NCBI RefSeq assembly: GCF_001941505.1
Contig: NZ_CP009248.1
Span: forward strand, 372,001 to 436,000
Direction of reading: 5' to 3'
Origin: Corynebacterium sphenisci DSM 44792
GTDB taxonomy: Bacteria > Actinomycetota > Actinomycetes > Mycobacteriales > Mycobacteriaceae
DNA: 64,000 nucleotides
Part shown: piece after piece, positions 19,096 through 28,737 of the stretch
How positions within the stretch are numbered: position 1 is the first letter of the stretch
How the letters are laid out: every line of letters begins with the position of its first letter
The notes under the pieces: generated by a model
The model's database searches: none
Told to the model about the DNA's origin: nothing
What the model saw: the letters and a program-made list of their open reading frames with translations, nothing else
Program-made: the position numbers and the translations under genes

Positions 19096-19788
19096 ATGCG
19101 CAGCCCCCTCGCCCTCCTCGCCGGCCTCGCCGCCGCCGCCCTGCTCGCCGGCTGCGGCACCGGCGAGGACGCCCCCGCACCGCCCCCCGCCACCGCGGAG
19201 CCCACCACGACCACCACCGCGGAGCAGACCGAGAAGATCGACCCCTCGCCGACCAGCCGCAGCATCATCGCCGTGGATGAGGCCGATTTCACGCCCCCGG
19301 ACGGGCCGAACGCCCGGATCTTCGTGCTCGCCGACGGGACGACCACCTGCTACTACAACGAGATCGGCGACGGCCGCTACCTCAGCTGCGGCGGGGAGTT
19401 CACGGACCCGCCGATGGTGGAGGGCCCGGACGGGCGGCCCACCCCCGCCAACGCGGTGTCCTTCACCCCCGAGGGGATCCTCTTCCAGTCGCTGACCTTC
19501 CCCGGCGGCTCCTACGCCCCGCGCACCCTCAACGCCGGGGAGGCGCTCACCGCCTACGGCTACACCTGCACCGCCGAGGGCCCCTCCGCGGTGACCTGCA
19601 CCGGCCCGCAGGGCACCGCCGCCATCCGGGACGGCCAGGTCACCGGCGCCACCGTGCCGGAGCCGGCCGAGCCCGCCGCGGAGGACCCGGAGGCGCCGGC
19701 CGACCCCGCCGCGGAGGACGGCGCCGAGGGGGAGGACGCCGGCGGCGGCCCGCTCGGCGACGCCCTGGGCGAGCTCTTCGGCGACTGA
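19096..19788 (+). CDS. Secreted lipoprotein of unknown function
   Basis: The protein has 230 residues. A signal peptide ends in the lipobox LLAGC, giving lipidated Cys20. A Thr/Pro-rich linker follows (20-60), then a compact domain (about 65-190) with four cysteines that could form two disulfides, then a Pro/Glu/Ala-rich tail. ATG 19096 lies eight bases after TACAGT, so the mRNA may be leaderless. It faces the EccE-like gene across a shared terminator. I do not recognise the domain; position next to ESX-4 may be coincidental. Confidence 0.65.
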   Translation: MRSPLALLAGLAAAALLAGCGTGEDAPAPPPATAEPTTTTTAEQTEKIDPSPTSRSIIAVDEADFTPPDGPNARIFVLADGTTTCYYNEIGDGRYLSCGGEFTDPPMVEGPDGRPTPANAVSFTPEGILFQSLTFPGGSYAPRTLNAGEALTAYGYTCTAEGPSAVTCTGPQGTAAIRDGQVTGATVPEPAEPAAEDPEAPADPAAEDGAEGEDAGGGPLGDALGELFGD

Positions 19789-19795
19789 CCCCACC

Positions 19796-19833
19796 CGGCC
19801 CCGCCCCGACGGCCATCGCCCGGGGCGGGGCCG
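19796..19833. terminator. Bidirectional terminator between lipoprotein and EccE-like gene
   Basis: Perfect 13-base inverted repeat (CGGCCCCGCCCCG) with a 12-base loop, between two convergent genes. Confidence 0.75.
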
Positions 19834-19841
19834 CGGCGCGC

Positions 19842-20777
19842 TCAGCCCAGCTGCAGCGGCCGGATCACCCGCACCCCGGCCCCGGCGTCGAGCCGCCAGG
19901 TGCGCTCGCGCAGCTCCAGCACCGGATGGGCCGCCGTGCCCGGCCGCGCCGCGGCCCCCGGATCCAGCAGCCGCACCGGGGTCGGCGCCCCCGGCGCCGG
20001 CGGCCCGGGCGGCGCCCCGTCGTGCACCAGCGCATCCAGCTCCGCCGGGGCGCGGGCGCCGACCAGCCGGGCGCCGAGGCCCACCGCCGCGGCGAACCGC
20101 GGCGGCCGGGTGGTGCGGATGCCCACCGCCGCCCCGGTCACCAGGCAGGCCCCGATGAGCGGCACCGCCCGGGCCGGGTCGCCGAGCACGGTGAGCCCGG
20201 CGAGCCCGGGCAGCGCCAGCGCCGCCGGGGCGCCCCGGTCGTCGACACCCAGCAGCTGCGCCGGGGCCGCCGGCACCGCCGGGCTGGCCCGCCCGGGGCG
20301 CAGCCGCAGCGGGCGGCGCCGGTGCGCCCCGCCGGCCCGGGCCAGGATCAGCTCCGGCGGCGCCGCCGCCGCGGCGGCCAGCTCCGCGGCGTCCAGGGGG
20401 CGGGCGCGCAGCCCGAGCAGGCCCAGCCGGTGCGCGAACCAGGCGCCGGCGGCGGCCGGCTCCGCCGCGGTGAGGGTCAGCGCCGTCCAGGTGCCCGCCC
20501 GCTCACCCAGCCGGGTGGCCTGGGTGCGGTAGACGTGCGCGAATTCGCCCACCCCGGCCGGGCGGGTGCGGTGCAGCCGCACCGCCTCCACCGGGGTGGG
20601 CGACTGCGCCGCCGCCGCCAGCAGCTCCGCCGTGGGCAGCGCCCCGGCCGCCCCGGGCAGCAGGCGCAGCCCCGCATCGGCCCCGGCCCCGCGGCGGCCC
20701 GGCCGCGCCCCCGCGGCGGCGCCGGCGCCCGCCGCCAGGGCGACCATGCCGAAGGCGATCCCGGCACCGGCGTCCAT
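19842..20777 (-). CDS. eccE: EccE-like type VII secretion component
   Basis: The protein has 311 residues: one N-terminal hydrophobic segment (residues 5-22) followed by a soluble domain very rich in Ala, Gly and Arg. Segments GVGEFAHVYRTQATRLGERAGTW-like and AGAWFAHRLGLLGL are the best-conserved looking parts. Sequence similarity is weak to my eye. The call rests on size, the single N-terminal membrane segment and the position next to eccB in an ESX-4 locus, where corynebacteria and relatives carry an EccE. EccE would sit at the edge of the membrane secretion complex. It is divergent from eccB. Confidence 0.5.
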   Translation of the reverse strand: MDAGAGIAFGMVALAAGAGAAAGARPGRRGAGADAGLRLLPGAAGALPTAELLAAAAQSPTPVEAVRLHRTRPAGVGEFAHVYRTQATRLGERAGTWTALTLTAAEPAAAGAWFAHRLGLLGLRARPLDAAELAAAAAAPPELILARAGGAHRRRPLRLRPGRASPAVPAAPAQLLGVDDRGAPAALALPGLAGLTVLGDPARAVPLIGACLVTGAAVGIRTTRPPRFAAAVGLGARLVGARAPAELDALVHDGAPPGPPAPGAPTPVRLLDPGAAARPGTAAHPVLELRERTWRLDAGAGVRVIRPLQLG

Positions 20778-20880
20778 CGCGGCCCCCCTCCCCGCGCCGC
20801 CCCCGCGGCGCCTTCGCCGCGCAGGCTAGCAGCCGGCGGATTAGGCTGCCCGGCAACAGCCGTCGACGGGGGGAGCGGCC

Positions 20881-22209
20881 ATGCCGCGCACACCGACCAC
20901 GCCCGCGCAGGTCAGCGGGCACCGATTCCTGGTGCGCCAGGTGCAGCACGCCCTGGTGCGCGCCGACGCCCGGATGCTCCACGATCCGCTGCGCACCCGG
21001 GCCCGGGCGCAGGCGGCGTCGGCGGTGCTGCTGGCGCTGCTCGCCGCCGGCTCCCTGGTGCTCGGCCTGTTCCGGCCCGCCGCCGGCGCCGCCGATGACG
21101 CCGCGGTGCTGCTGGTGCGCGGCACCGGGGCGATCCACGTCCGCCTCGACGGGCGGGTGCACCCGGCGGCGAACCTGGCCTCCGCCCGGCTGGCCCTGGG
21201 CCGGGCCGAGACCCCGGCCCGGATCCCCGCGACGGCCCTGGGCCGCTGGCCGGCCGGGCCCGCGATCGGGATCCCCGGGGCCCCGGACGTGCCCGCCGGG
21301 GACCCGGCGCCCACCCCGGCCGCGGCGGGGGTGTGCGATCACGCCGCCGCCGGGGCGGGGGAGGACGCGCCCCGGCTGCGGCGCACCCTGGTCCGCCTCG
21401 GCCCCGCCGGGCGGGCCGCGCCGGCGGGGTCCGCGGCGCTGGCCTTCGACGGCCGCCGGCACTGGCTGCTCGCCGAGGGCTCCCGGGCCCGGGTGGACCC
21501 GGCCGACCCGGTGCTCGCCCGGGCGCTGGGCCTGGGCGCGGCCGAGGTGCGCCCGGTGTCCCCGGCGCTGCTGCGCGCCCTGCCGGAGCGGGCCCCGGTG
21601 GCGCTGCCCGAGGTGGGCCGCCTCGGCGCGCCCACCGGCCGGGCCGCCCCCTTCGACCGGGTGGGCGCGGTGGTGCGGGTCGAGGGGCGCAACCTGGTCG
21701 CCGTGGCCGCCGGCGCCGCCGAGGTGGACCCGGTGCCGGCGGCGGCGCTGGCCGCGGTGGCCGGGGTCGCCGAGGCCGACGCCCGCGCCCTGGCCCGGGT
21801 GCCGGTGGCGCCCCGGGTGGACCGGGGCTCCCTGCCGGCGACGATCCCGGACTGGCTGCCCGCCGCCGGGTGGCTCTGCGCCGGGGCCGCCGGGGCGGAC
21901 GGGGCCGCGGTGCGCCTGCGCGCCCCCGCCGCCGGCCGGCTGCGCGCCGATGCCGCGGTGGCCCTGCCGGGCGCGGACGGGCCCGGCCCGGCGGTGGACG
22001 GCTACCTCGGGCCGGCGGCGACGGTGGCCGCGGTGACCGGGGCGGGGATCCAGCTCATCTCCGCCACCGGGATCCGGCACCGGGTGGCCGGGCCGGCCGC
22101 GGCCGCCGCCCTGGGCTACCCCGGACCGGGGCCGCTGCCCTGGGCGATGCTCGCCGGGCTGCCGGAGGGCCCGGAGCTCAGCGGCGCCGCGGCCCGGGCC
22201 ACCGGCTGA
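20881..22209 (+). CDS. eccB: Type VII secretion protein EccB (ESX-4)
   Basis: Core membrane-complex protein of 442 residues. The N-terminal cytoplasmic segment QVSGHRFLVRQVQHALVRAD is the family signature. A single transmembrane helix (about 42-62) follows, and the rest is extracytoplasmic with a disulfide-prone cysteine pair. GGGGGGAG precedes ATG 20881, and a TAGGCT -10-like box lies at 20842-20847. The last 94 bases overlap the convergent mycosin gene, so each mRNA would be antisense to the other's end. Confidence 0.9.
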   Translation: MPRTPTTPAQVSGHRFLVRQVQHALVRADARMLHDPLRTRARAQAASAVLLALLAAGSLVLGLFRPAAGAADDAAVLLVRGTGAIHVRLDGRVHPAANLASARLALGRAETPARIPATALGRWPAGPAIGIPGAPDVPAGDPAPTPAAAGVCDHAAAGAGEDAPRLRRTLVRLGPAGRAAPAGSAALAFDGRRHWLLAEGSRARVDPADPVLARALGLGAAEVRPVSPALLRALPERAPVALPEVGRLGAPTGRAAPFDRVGAVVRVEGRNLVAVAAGAAEVDPVPAAALAAVAGVAEADARALARVPVAPRVDRGSLPATIPDWLPAAGWLCAGAAGADGAAVRLRAPAAGRLRADAAVALPGADGPGPAVDGYLGPAATVAAVTGAGIQLISATGIRHRVAGPAAAAALGYPGPGPLPWAMLAGLPEGPELSGAAARATG

Positions 22210-23372
22210 GCCGCGCGGGCGGCCAGCAGCGCCAGGGGCGCCGCCAGCGCCGCCATCGCCGCCAGGGCGGCGGCCGCGGCGCGCACCCGGGCCGCCGGGC
22301 CCGGATCCGCCGGGGCCGGCGGGGCGGGCGCCGGCACCGGGGCCGGGTCCGCCGGAACCGGCGGCTCCGGCCAGCTCAGCGCGGCCACCGGGTCCACCAC
22401 CCCGGCGCCGATCCCGGAGGCCCCCGGCACCGGGGCGGCGGTGTCGATGAGCCGGCGGCGCACCTCGGCGGGGCGCAGCCCGGGGTTGCGGGAGAGCAGC
22501 AGCGCCGCCGCCCCGGAGACCACCGGGGCGGCGAAGCTGGTGCCCAGCACCGGATCGGCGCGCCCGCCCACCACCCGGCGGTCCGCCAGGCCCGCCCCGC
22601 GCGGATCCGGGCCGAGCAGCGGCCCGCCGGGGGCGGCGAGATCCACCCAGTCCCCGCGCAGCGCCCACTGCGCCGCCGCGGCGGGGCCGGCGGGCGGGTC
22701 GATCGCGGTGACCGCGAGCACCCCCGGAATCGCCGCGGGCCAGGCCACTGACCCGGCCGGGCAGTCCCCGCCGGCGTTGCCCGCCGCGGCCACGATCACC
22801 GCCCCGGCGCGCTCCGCGCGCTCCACCGCGGCGGCCACCGCGGCCACCCCCGCGGGCCGCCGGCCCGGCTCCGCGCAGGCGGTCAGGGAGACGTTGAGCA
22901 CCCGGGCGCCGGCGGCCACCGCCGCATCCACCGCCTCGGCCAGGGTGCCCAGATCCCCGACATCCCCGGTGGTCTGCCGGATGGAGAGGATCCGCGCCCC
23001 GGGGGCCACCCCGGAGAACCGGTCCGGCCCCGGCCGGGCGGCGATCCGCCCGGCGACGAAGGTGCCGTGCGCCTCGCAGTCGGCCAGCGGGTCCCCGCCC
23101 CCGGTGAAATCCGCCCCCGCCAGCACCCCGCCCAGCCGCGGATGATCGGCGACCCCGGTGTCGATCACCGCCACCGTCACCCCGGTGCCGTCGGCCAGCG
23201 GCCAGGCCCGCCGCCAGCGCAGCCGGGCCTCCGCCGGGCCCGCCCGATCCGCCGCCACCGGGTCCGCCAGCGCGGTGCCCGCGCAGTCGGCCCGCGCCAC
23301 CGCCCCCGGCCCGGCCGCGGCGAGGAGCAGCACCGCCGCGGCCGCCGCGGCCACCGCCCCCCACCGGATCAT
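22116..23372 (-). CDS. mycP: Mycosin, S8 subtilisin-like protease of ESX-4
   Basis: Membrane-anchored serine protease of 418 residues. A signal peptide (1-28) precedes the catalytic domain, with Asp71 in VIDTGV, His102 in CEAHGTFVAG, Asn199 in AAAGNAGG and Ser279 in GTSFAAP. A proline-rich linker and a C-terminal membrane helix (about 365-390) complete the mycosin plan. ATG 23372 overlaps the eccD stop by four bases. Mycosins stabilise the secretion complex and in some systems process substrates. The stop at 22116 lies inside convergent eccB, so the tails overlap by 94 bases. Confidence 0.93.
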   Translation of the reverse strand: MIRWGAVAAAAAAVLLLAAAGPGAVARADCAGTALADPVAADRAGPAEARLRWRRAWPLADGTGVTVAVIDTGVADHPRLGGVLAGADFTGGGDPLADCEAHGTFVAGRIAARPGPDRFSGVAPGARILSIRQTTGDVGDLGTLAEAVDAAVAAGARVLNVSLTACAEPGRRPAGVAAVAAAVERAERAGAVIVAAAGNAGGDCPAGSVAWPAAIPGVLAVTAIDPPAGPAAAAQWALRGDWVDLAAPGGPLLGPDPRGAGLADRRVVGGRADPVLGTSFAAPVVSGAAALLLSRNPGLRPAEVRRRLIDTAAPVPGASGIGAGVVDPVAALSWPEPPVPADPAPVPAPAPPAPADPGPAARVRAAAAALAAMAALAAPLALLAARAAQPVARAAAPLSSGPSGSPASIAQGSGPGPG

Positions 23373-24745
23373 GGCAGCAGCCCCTGCAGTGCCGCGGGCA
23401 GGCCCGCGACCACCGCGGCGAGCACCGGCAGCACCGCGATCGCCACCGCCTCCACCAGCTCCAGCAGCCGTCGGGTGGGCGGGGCCACCCGCTCGGCGGG
23501 CAGCGCCGGCAGCAGGGTCGCCGCCGGCAGCGGGGCGGCGAGCAGCCCCGCGGCCACCGGATGCCCGGCGCCCCACAGCGCCACCGCCGCGGCGGCGACC
23601 AGCGCCGCCCCGGCCAGGCCGGCGGCCGCCGAGGGCACCGCCCGCGCATGCCCCCGGCACTGCAGCAGCAGCAGCGCCGCCGCGGCGCCGGCCAGGCCCA
23701 GCGCCCAGCCGTCGGTCCGCCCGGCGAGCACCACCGCGCCCGCGGCGGCGAGGGCCGCCGCGGAGGCGGCCGCGGCCCCGTCCAGCAGCGCCCCGGCCCG
23801 CCGGGCCGGACCCGGGTCGGTGCGCGGCTCCTCCTCCGGGAAGGGCTCCCCGGCCGCCGGCACCGCCGGCACCCGCACCCGGGCGGCGGCCACCGCGGCC
23901 GCCGGGGCGGCCAGCAGCGCCAGGGCCGCCAGCGCGACCAGTGCCGCGGCGGTCACCGGCACCGACCCCGACCAGGCGAGGAGCCCGGCGGCGGCCCCGG
24001 CGAGCAGCGCCGCGCAGCCCGCCGCGGCGGCCACCGCCTGCACCGCCGCGGCCGAGCCCGGGCGCCCCCGCCCCGCGGCGGCGGCCAGCGCCCCGGTTGC
24101 CGCGGCCAGGCCGAGGGCCAGCCCCGCCGGGGCGGGCCAGGCCGGTCCCGCCCCGCTGGCCGGGCCCGGCGCGGCCAGCGCCACCCCGGCCGTCCCGGCG
24201 GCGGCGACGGTCTGCGCCGCCACCGTCGCCGCGGTCGCCGGCCCCGCCCCGCGGGCCAGCGCCGCGGCCAGGCCCAGGGCCAGCACCGCGCAGAGCAGCC
24301 CGGCCCCCGCGGCCGCCGGCCCCGGCGCGCCCCGGGAGAGCGCCAGCACCCCGGCCAGCACCGGGACCAGCCCCGCCAGGGCCACCGCCCGGGCCAGGGC
24401 CGCGTCCGCGGGGGCGGCGGCGCCGGCGGCGAGCAGATCCGCGGCGTCGACCACCAGCGGCGGCGGGGCCGGGCCCGGATCATCGGCCAGGGTGAGCCGA
24501 TCCCCGTCGCGCACCCCCGCCGCGGCCAGGCCCCGCTCCGGGTCGGCCACCGCCCCCGAGGGCAGCCGCAGCCGCCAGCAGGCCCCCGCCGGGGCGCCGG
24601 CGGCCCCGGCCCCGGTCGCCGAGGCCACCAGCTCCGGCAGCAGATCCGCCACCGGCACCTCCGCCGGCAGCAGCACATCGGCGCACCAGCGGCCCCCCTC
24701 CCCGGCGAGCACGTCCACGCGCACCCGCAGCCCCCGATCGATCAT
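23369..24745 (-). CDS. eccD: Type VII secretion protein EccD (ESX-4)
   Basis: Polytopic channel component of 458 residues. The N-terminal 90 residues form a ubiquitin-like (YukD-type) domain, with RLRLPSGAVADPERGLA near residue 60. About eleven hydrophobic helices follow. The protein is extremely Ala/Gly-rich. It shares a 149-base divergent promoter region with eccC and is coupled to mycP by an ATGA overlap. Confidence 0.9.
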   Translation of the reverse strand: MIDRGLRVRVDVLAGEGGRWCADVLLPAEVPVADLLPELVASATGAGAAGAPAGACWRLRLPSGAVADPERGLAAAGVRDGDRLTLADDPGPAPPPLVVDAADLLAAGAAAPADAALARAVALAGLVPVLAGVLALSRGAPGPAAAGAGLLCAVLALGLAAALARGAGPATAATVAAQTVAAAGTAGVALAAPGPASGAGPAWPAPAGLALGLAAATGALAAAAGRGRPGSAAAVQAVAAAAGCAALLAGAAAGLLAWSGSVPVTAAALVALAALALLAAPAAAVAAARVRVPAVPAAGEPFPEEEPRTDPGPARRAGALLDGAAAASAAALAAAGAVVLAGRTDGWALGLAGAAAALLLLQCRGHARAVPSAAAGLAGAALVAAAAVALWGAGHPVAAGLLAAPLPAATLLPALPAERVAPPTRRLLELVEAVAIAVLPVLAAVVAGLPAALQGLLP

Positions 24746-24894
24746 CGCGGCCGAACCTCCCCCTCATCGCGGCCCCGGCGCGGGCGGCCGCGCCCGGGGC
24801 ATCCCCCGCGCGCCCCCGTCCGGCGGGCGCGCCCCCATATGCTGGCCTATGCTGACGGCGACGTCCACCGGGGGAATTCGAGGGGGAGGCGACG

Positions 24895-27800
24895 ATGGCC
24901 GATGCGGCCGGTCGAGACGGGGGGAGCGCCGGGGCCCGCACGGGCCCCGCCGGCGGCGCGGCGGCGACCGCGCCGGGCGGGCGGCCCGCGGCGCCGCCGC
25001 CGGCGATCCCGCAGCCGATCCCCGGCGAGATCCGGCCCGAGGCGCCCCCGGAGGCGCCCCGGCCGGGCCGGATCCCGCTGATCCGGCTGCTGCTGCCGCT
25101 GGTGATGCTGGTCGCGGTGGTCGGCATGGTCGCCGTGCTGGTCCTCTCCGGGGCGGGCCGTAACCCGGTGACCCTGCTCTTCCCGGTGCTCATGGTGGTC
25201 TCCACCCTGGGCATGCTCGCCGGCGGCGCCCGCGGCGGCGCCGACCTGGACGCGGCCCGCCGCGACTACCAGCGGCACCTGGTGAGCATCCGCCGGGCGG
25301 TGGCCGCCGCGGTGGCCGCGCAGCACGCGCACGCCCGGGCGATCCACCCCGACCCGGGGGACCTGTGGGCGCTGGCCGGCACCGCCCGGCTGTGGGAGCG
25401 CGCCCCCGGGTCGACGGCCTTCGGCCAGGCCCGGGTGGGCCTGGGCGTGCAGCGGCCGGCCACCCCCGTGGTGGCCCCGAAAATCGCCGCCCCGGACACC
25501 CTGGACCCGGTCGGCGCGGTGGCGCTGCGCCGGATCATCCGGGCCTCCCGGACGGTGCCGGGGCTGCCGGTGGCGGTGCACCTGCCGGACTTCCCGGTGC
25601 TCGCCGTCGCCGGCGAACCCGGGGCCGCGCGCGGCCTGGTGCGCGCCGTGGTCGCCCAGCTGGCGACCTTCCACGCCCCCGCGGACCTGGCCATCGCCGC
25701 CGCCGGGGCGCCGCCGGAATGGGACTGGCTGAAATGGCTGCCGCACCACGACCCGCACCGCGCCGCCCGGCTGCTCGCCGGGGACGGGCCGGATCGGGGC
25801 GGCCCGGGGCTCACCGCGCTCATCGTGGACGGCCCGCTGGGCCAGGACGCCGCCGCGGCCGCCGCCGGGGCACCCGGGCTGGTGGTGCTGCAGGCCGCCG
25901 CCGGGGAGGGCCCGCTGTGGGATGCCGCGGTCGCCGGCGGGCTGGCCCTCACCGTCGCCGGGGGCCGGCTGGTGGCGGCCACCGCCGGCGGCGACGAGGA
26001 CTTCGCCGCCGCCGACTCGCTCGGCCCGGCGGCCGCGGCGGCCCTGGCCCGCGGGCTGTGCGGCCGCGGCGCCCGGCCCGCCGGGGCCGCCGGCGCCACC
26101 GGCCGGGATCCGGTGCTCGCCGCCCTCGGCCTGGACCCGCCGCCGGGGCGGATCACCGCCGAACCCCGGTCCGGCGCGGACCGGCTGCGGGTACCGGTCG
26201 GGGTGGACCCGGCCGGGGAGCTGGTGCACCTGGACCTCAAGGAGGCCGCCGAGGGCGGGGTCGGCCCGCATGGGCTGTGCATCGGGGCCACCGGATCCGG
26301 GAAATCCGAGCTGCTGCGCACCGCGGTGCTCGCCCTGGCGGCCACGCACCCCCCGGAGCAGCTGAACCTGGTGCTGGTGGACTTCAAGGGCGGGGCGACC
26401 TTCCTCGGCCTGGAGGCGCTGCCGCACGTCTCCGCGGTGATCACCAACCTCGCCGAGGAGCTGGTGCTGGTGGACCGGATGCGCGAGGCGATCACCGGGG
26501 AGATGACCCGGCGCCAGGAGCTGCTGCGCGCCGCCGGCAATTTCCAGGGCGTCGCCGACTACGAGGCCGCCCGCCGCGCCGGGCGCGGGGACCTGGAGCC
26601 GCTGCCGGCGCTGCTCATCGTGGTCGACGAGTTCTCCGAGCTGCTCGGCCACCGCCCCGAGTTCGCGGACCTCTTCGTCGCCGTGGGCCGGTTGGGCCGC
26701 AGCCTGCACATGCACCTGCTGCTGGCCTCGCAGCGGCTGGAGGAGGGCCGGCTGCGCGGCCTGGACAGCCACCTGTCCTACCGGATCGGGTTGAAGACCT
26801 TCTCCGCCGCGGAGTCGCGCACCGTGCTCGGGGTGCCGGATGCGCACCATCTGCCGGCCCGGCCCGGCTCCGGGTTCCTCAAGACCGACGCGGACCCGCC
26901 GCGGCGCTTCCGCGCCGCCTACGTCTCCGGGGCCCCGGCGGCGCCGGCGGCCGCCGCCGGGGCGGCCGACCCGGCCCTCCCGCGGGGGCCGCTGGTGCGC
27001 GCCTTCACCGCCGAGGCCGACCCCGCCGCGGGGCCGGACGCCGACCCGGGCGCACCGGCCGCCCCGGCCCCGGGCACGCCCGCCCCGCCGGGGCGGCCCA
27101 GCGTGCTCTCGGCGACCGTGGCCGCGGTGCGCTACCCGGGCCGGCGGGCGCACCAGGTGTGGTTGCCGCCGCTGCCGGCGGCGATCCCGCTGGCCGCGGT
27201 GCCCCCGGGGGAGGGCCCGGCGGAGCCGCTCACCGCCGGGATCGGGGTGATCGACAATCCGCTGCGGCAGCGCCAGGACCCGCTGCGGGTGGACCTGCGC
27301 GGCGCCGGGGGCCATGTCGCGGTGGTCGGGGCGCCGCGTTCCGGGAAGACCACCGCGCTGCGCACCCTCGCCCTGGCCCTGGCGGAGACCACCCCGGCGG
27401 CGGGGCTGCGCATCCTGGTGGTGGACTACGGCGCCGGCGGGCTGGCGGACCTGGAGCGGCTGCCGCATGTCGCCTCGGTGGCGCACCGCGGCGACGCCGA
27501 GCGCCTCGGCCGCACCATCGCCGAGGTCGCCGGGGAGCTCGCCGCCCGGGAGCGGCTGCACCGCGACCGCGGCTTCCACAGCGCCGGGCAGGCCCGCGCC
27601 GCCGGGGTGGGCGATGTGCTGCTGCTCGTGGACGGCTACCCGGCGCTGGCGGAGGAGCATCCGGAGCTGGCCGACACCATCGGCCGGATCATCGCCGGCG
27701 GCCTGGCGGCGGGGGTGCACGTCGCCCTCGGCGCGCACCGGTGGACCCAGCTGCGCCCGGCGGTGCGGGATCTGCTGGGCACCCGGGTGGAGCTGCGCCA

Positions 27801-28737
27801 GGCCGAGGCCCTGGACTCCATCCACGACCGCCGGGCCGCCGCGGCGGTGCCGCAGGCCCCGGGCCGGGGCCTGGCCGAGGGCGGGCTGGCGATGCTGCTG
27901 GCGGAGACCGCCCCGGCGGACACCGACCGGGTCGCCGCCCGCTGCCGGGACCGCGGCGACGCCGACGTGGCCGCGCTGCAGCTGCTGCCCGCCCGGCTGC
28001 CGCTGGCGGAGCTGCCCGCGGCGGTCCCCGGCGGGCCGGTGCCGGTGGGCCTCGACGAGGAGGGCCTGGCCCCGGTGTCCTTCGACCCGGCGGTGGACCG
28101 GCACCTGATCATCCTCGGCGCCGCCGGCTCCGGGCGCACCACGGCGCTGCGCACCATCGTCGACGGGCTGCTGCGCACCCGGCCCGGGCTGCGGCTGCTG
28201 GTGGTGGACTACCGCCGGGGCCTGCTCGGCGCGGTGCCCGCCGACCGGCTCGCCGGCTACGCGGGCTCGGCGGCGCTGGCCGGGCCGATGGCCGCCGAAC
28301 TCGCCGAGGCGCTGCGCTCCCGGCTGCCCGGGCCGGACATCACCCCGGAGCGGCTCGCCGCCCGGGACTGGTGGAGCGGCCCGGAGGTGGCGGTCGTCGC
28401 CGACGACCTGGACCTGGTCACCGGGTTCGGGGCGAACCCGCTGGCCCCGCTGGCGGAGTTCATCCCGCATGCCGCGGACATCGGGCTGCACCTGGTGCTG
28501 GCCCGCCGGATCGGCGGGGCGATCCGGGCGCTGCACGAGCCCGTGCTCGGCGGGGTGCGCGACCAGGCGGCCACCGCCCTGGTGCTCGACGGCACCAGGG
28601 AGGACGGGCCGGTCCTCGGCGTCACCCCGGACGCCCGGCCCCCGGGGCGGGGCCGCTGGGTGCGGCACGGCCGGCCCGCCCGGGTGGTGCAGATCGCGGT
28701 GCCCGGGACCGGGCCGGGGCCGGGGGCGGCGCCGTGA
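24895..28737 (+). CDS. eccC: Type VII secretion ATPase EccC (ESX-4), single chain
   Basis: Motor ATPase of 1280 residues that recruits WXG100 substrates. Two membrane helices (about 62-112) precede three FtsK/SpoIIIE domains. Domain 1 has an intact Walker A GATGSGKSE (464-472) and Walker B LIVVDE (574-579). Domain 2 has Walker A GAPRSGKTT (812-820), but its Walker B LLLVDG (ending at Gly914) lacks the catalytic Glu. Domain 3 has GAAGSGRT with Arg1081 in place of the Walker A lysine. GAGGGGGAGG precedes ATG 24895. The next gene overlaps by GTGA. Confidence 0.95.
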   Translation: MADAAGRDGGSAGARTGPAGGAAATAPGGRPAAPPPAIPQPIPGEIRPEAPPEAPRPGRIPLIRLLLPLVMLVAVVGMVAVLVLSGAGRNPVTLLFPVLMVVSTLGMLAGGARGGADLDAARRDYQRHLVSIRRAVAAAVAAQHAHARAIHPDPGDLWALAGTARLWERAPGSTAFGQARVGLGVQRPATPVVAPKIAAPDTLDPVGAVALRRIIRASRTVPGLPVAVHLPDFPVLAVAGEPGAARGLVRAVVAQLATFHAPADLAIAAAGAPPEWDWLKWLPHHDPHRAARLLAGDGPDRGGPGLTALIVDGPLGQDAAAAAAGAPGLVVLQAAAGEGPLWDAAVAGGLALTVAGGRLVAATAGGDEDFAAADSLGPAAAAALARGLCGRGARPAGAAGATGRDPVLAALGLDPPPGRITAEPRSGADRLRVPVGVDPAGELVHLDLKEAAEGGVGPHGLCIGATGSGKSELLRTAVLALAATHPPEQLNLVLVDFKGGATFLGLEALPHVSAVITNLAEELVLVDRMREAITGEMTRRQELLRAAGNFQGVADYEAARRAGRGDLEPLPALLIVVDEFSELLGHRPEFADLFVAVGRLGRSLHMHLLLASQRLEEGRLRGLDSHLSYRIGLKTFSAAESRTVLGVPDAHHLPARPGSGFLKTDADPPRRFRAAYVSGAPAAPAAAAGAADPALPRGPLVRAFTAEADPAAGPDADPGAPAAPAPGTPAPPGRPSVLSATVAAVRYPGRRAHQVWLPPLPAAIPLAAVPPGEGPAEPLTAGIGVIDNPLRQRQDPLRVDLRGAGGHVAVVGAPRSGKTTALRTLALALAETTPAAGLRILVVDYGAGGLADLERLPHVASVAHRGDAERLGRTIAEVAGELAARERLHRDRGFHSAGQARAAGVGDVLLLVDGYPALAEEHPELADTIGRIIAGGLAAGVHVALGAHRWTQLRPAVRDLLGTRVELRQAEALDSIHDRRAAAAVPQAPGRGLAEGGLAMLLAETAPADTDRVAARCRDRGDADVAALQLLPARLPLAELPAAVPGGPVPVGLDEEGLAPVSFDPAVDRHLIILGAAGSGRTTALRTIVDGLLRTRPGLRLLVVDYRRGLLGAVPADRLAGYAGSAALAGPMAAELAEALRSRLPGPDITPERLAARDWWSGPEVAVVADDLDLVTGFGANPLAPLAEFIPHAADIGLHLVLARRIGGAIRALHEPVLGGVRDQAATALVLDGTREDGPVLGVTPDARPPGRGRWVRHGRPARVVQIAVPGTGPGPGAAP

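Noticed and set aside
20503..23649. Open frame of over 1000 codons opposite eccB/mycP
   Set aside because: Extreme Gly/Arg composition and no recognisable domain; long shadow frames are expected at this G+C.
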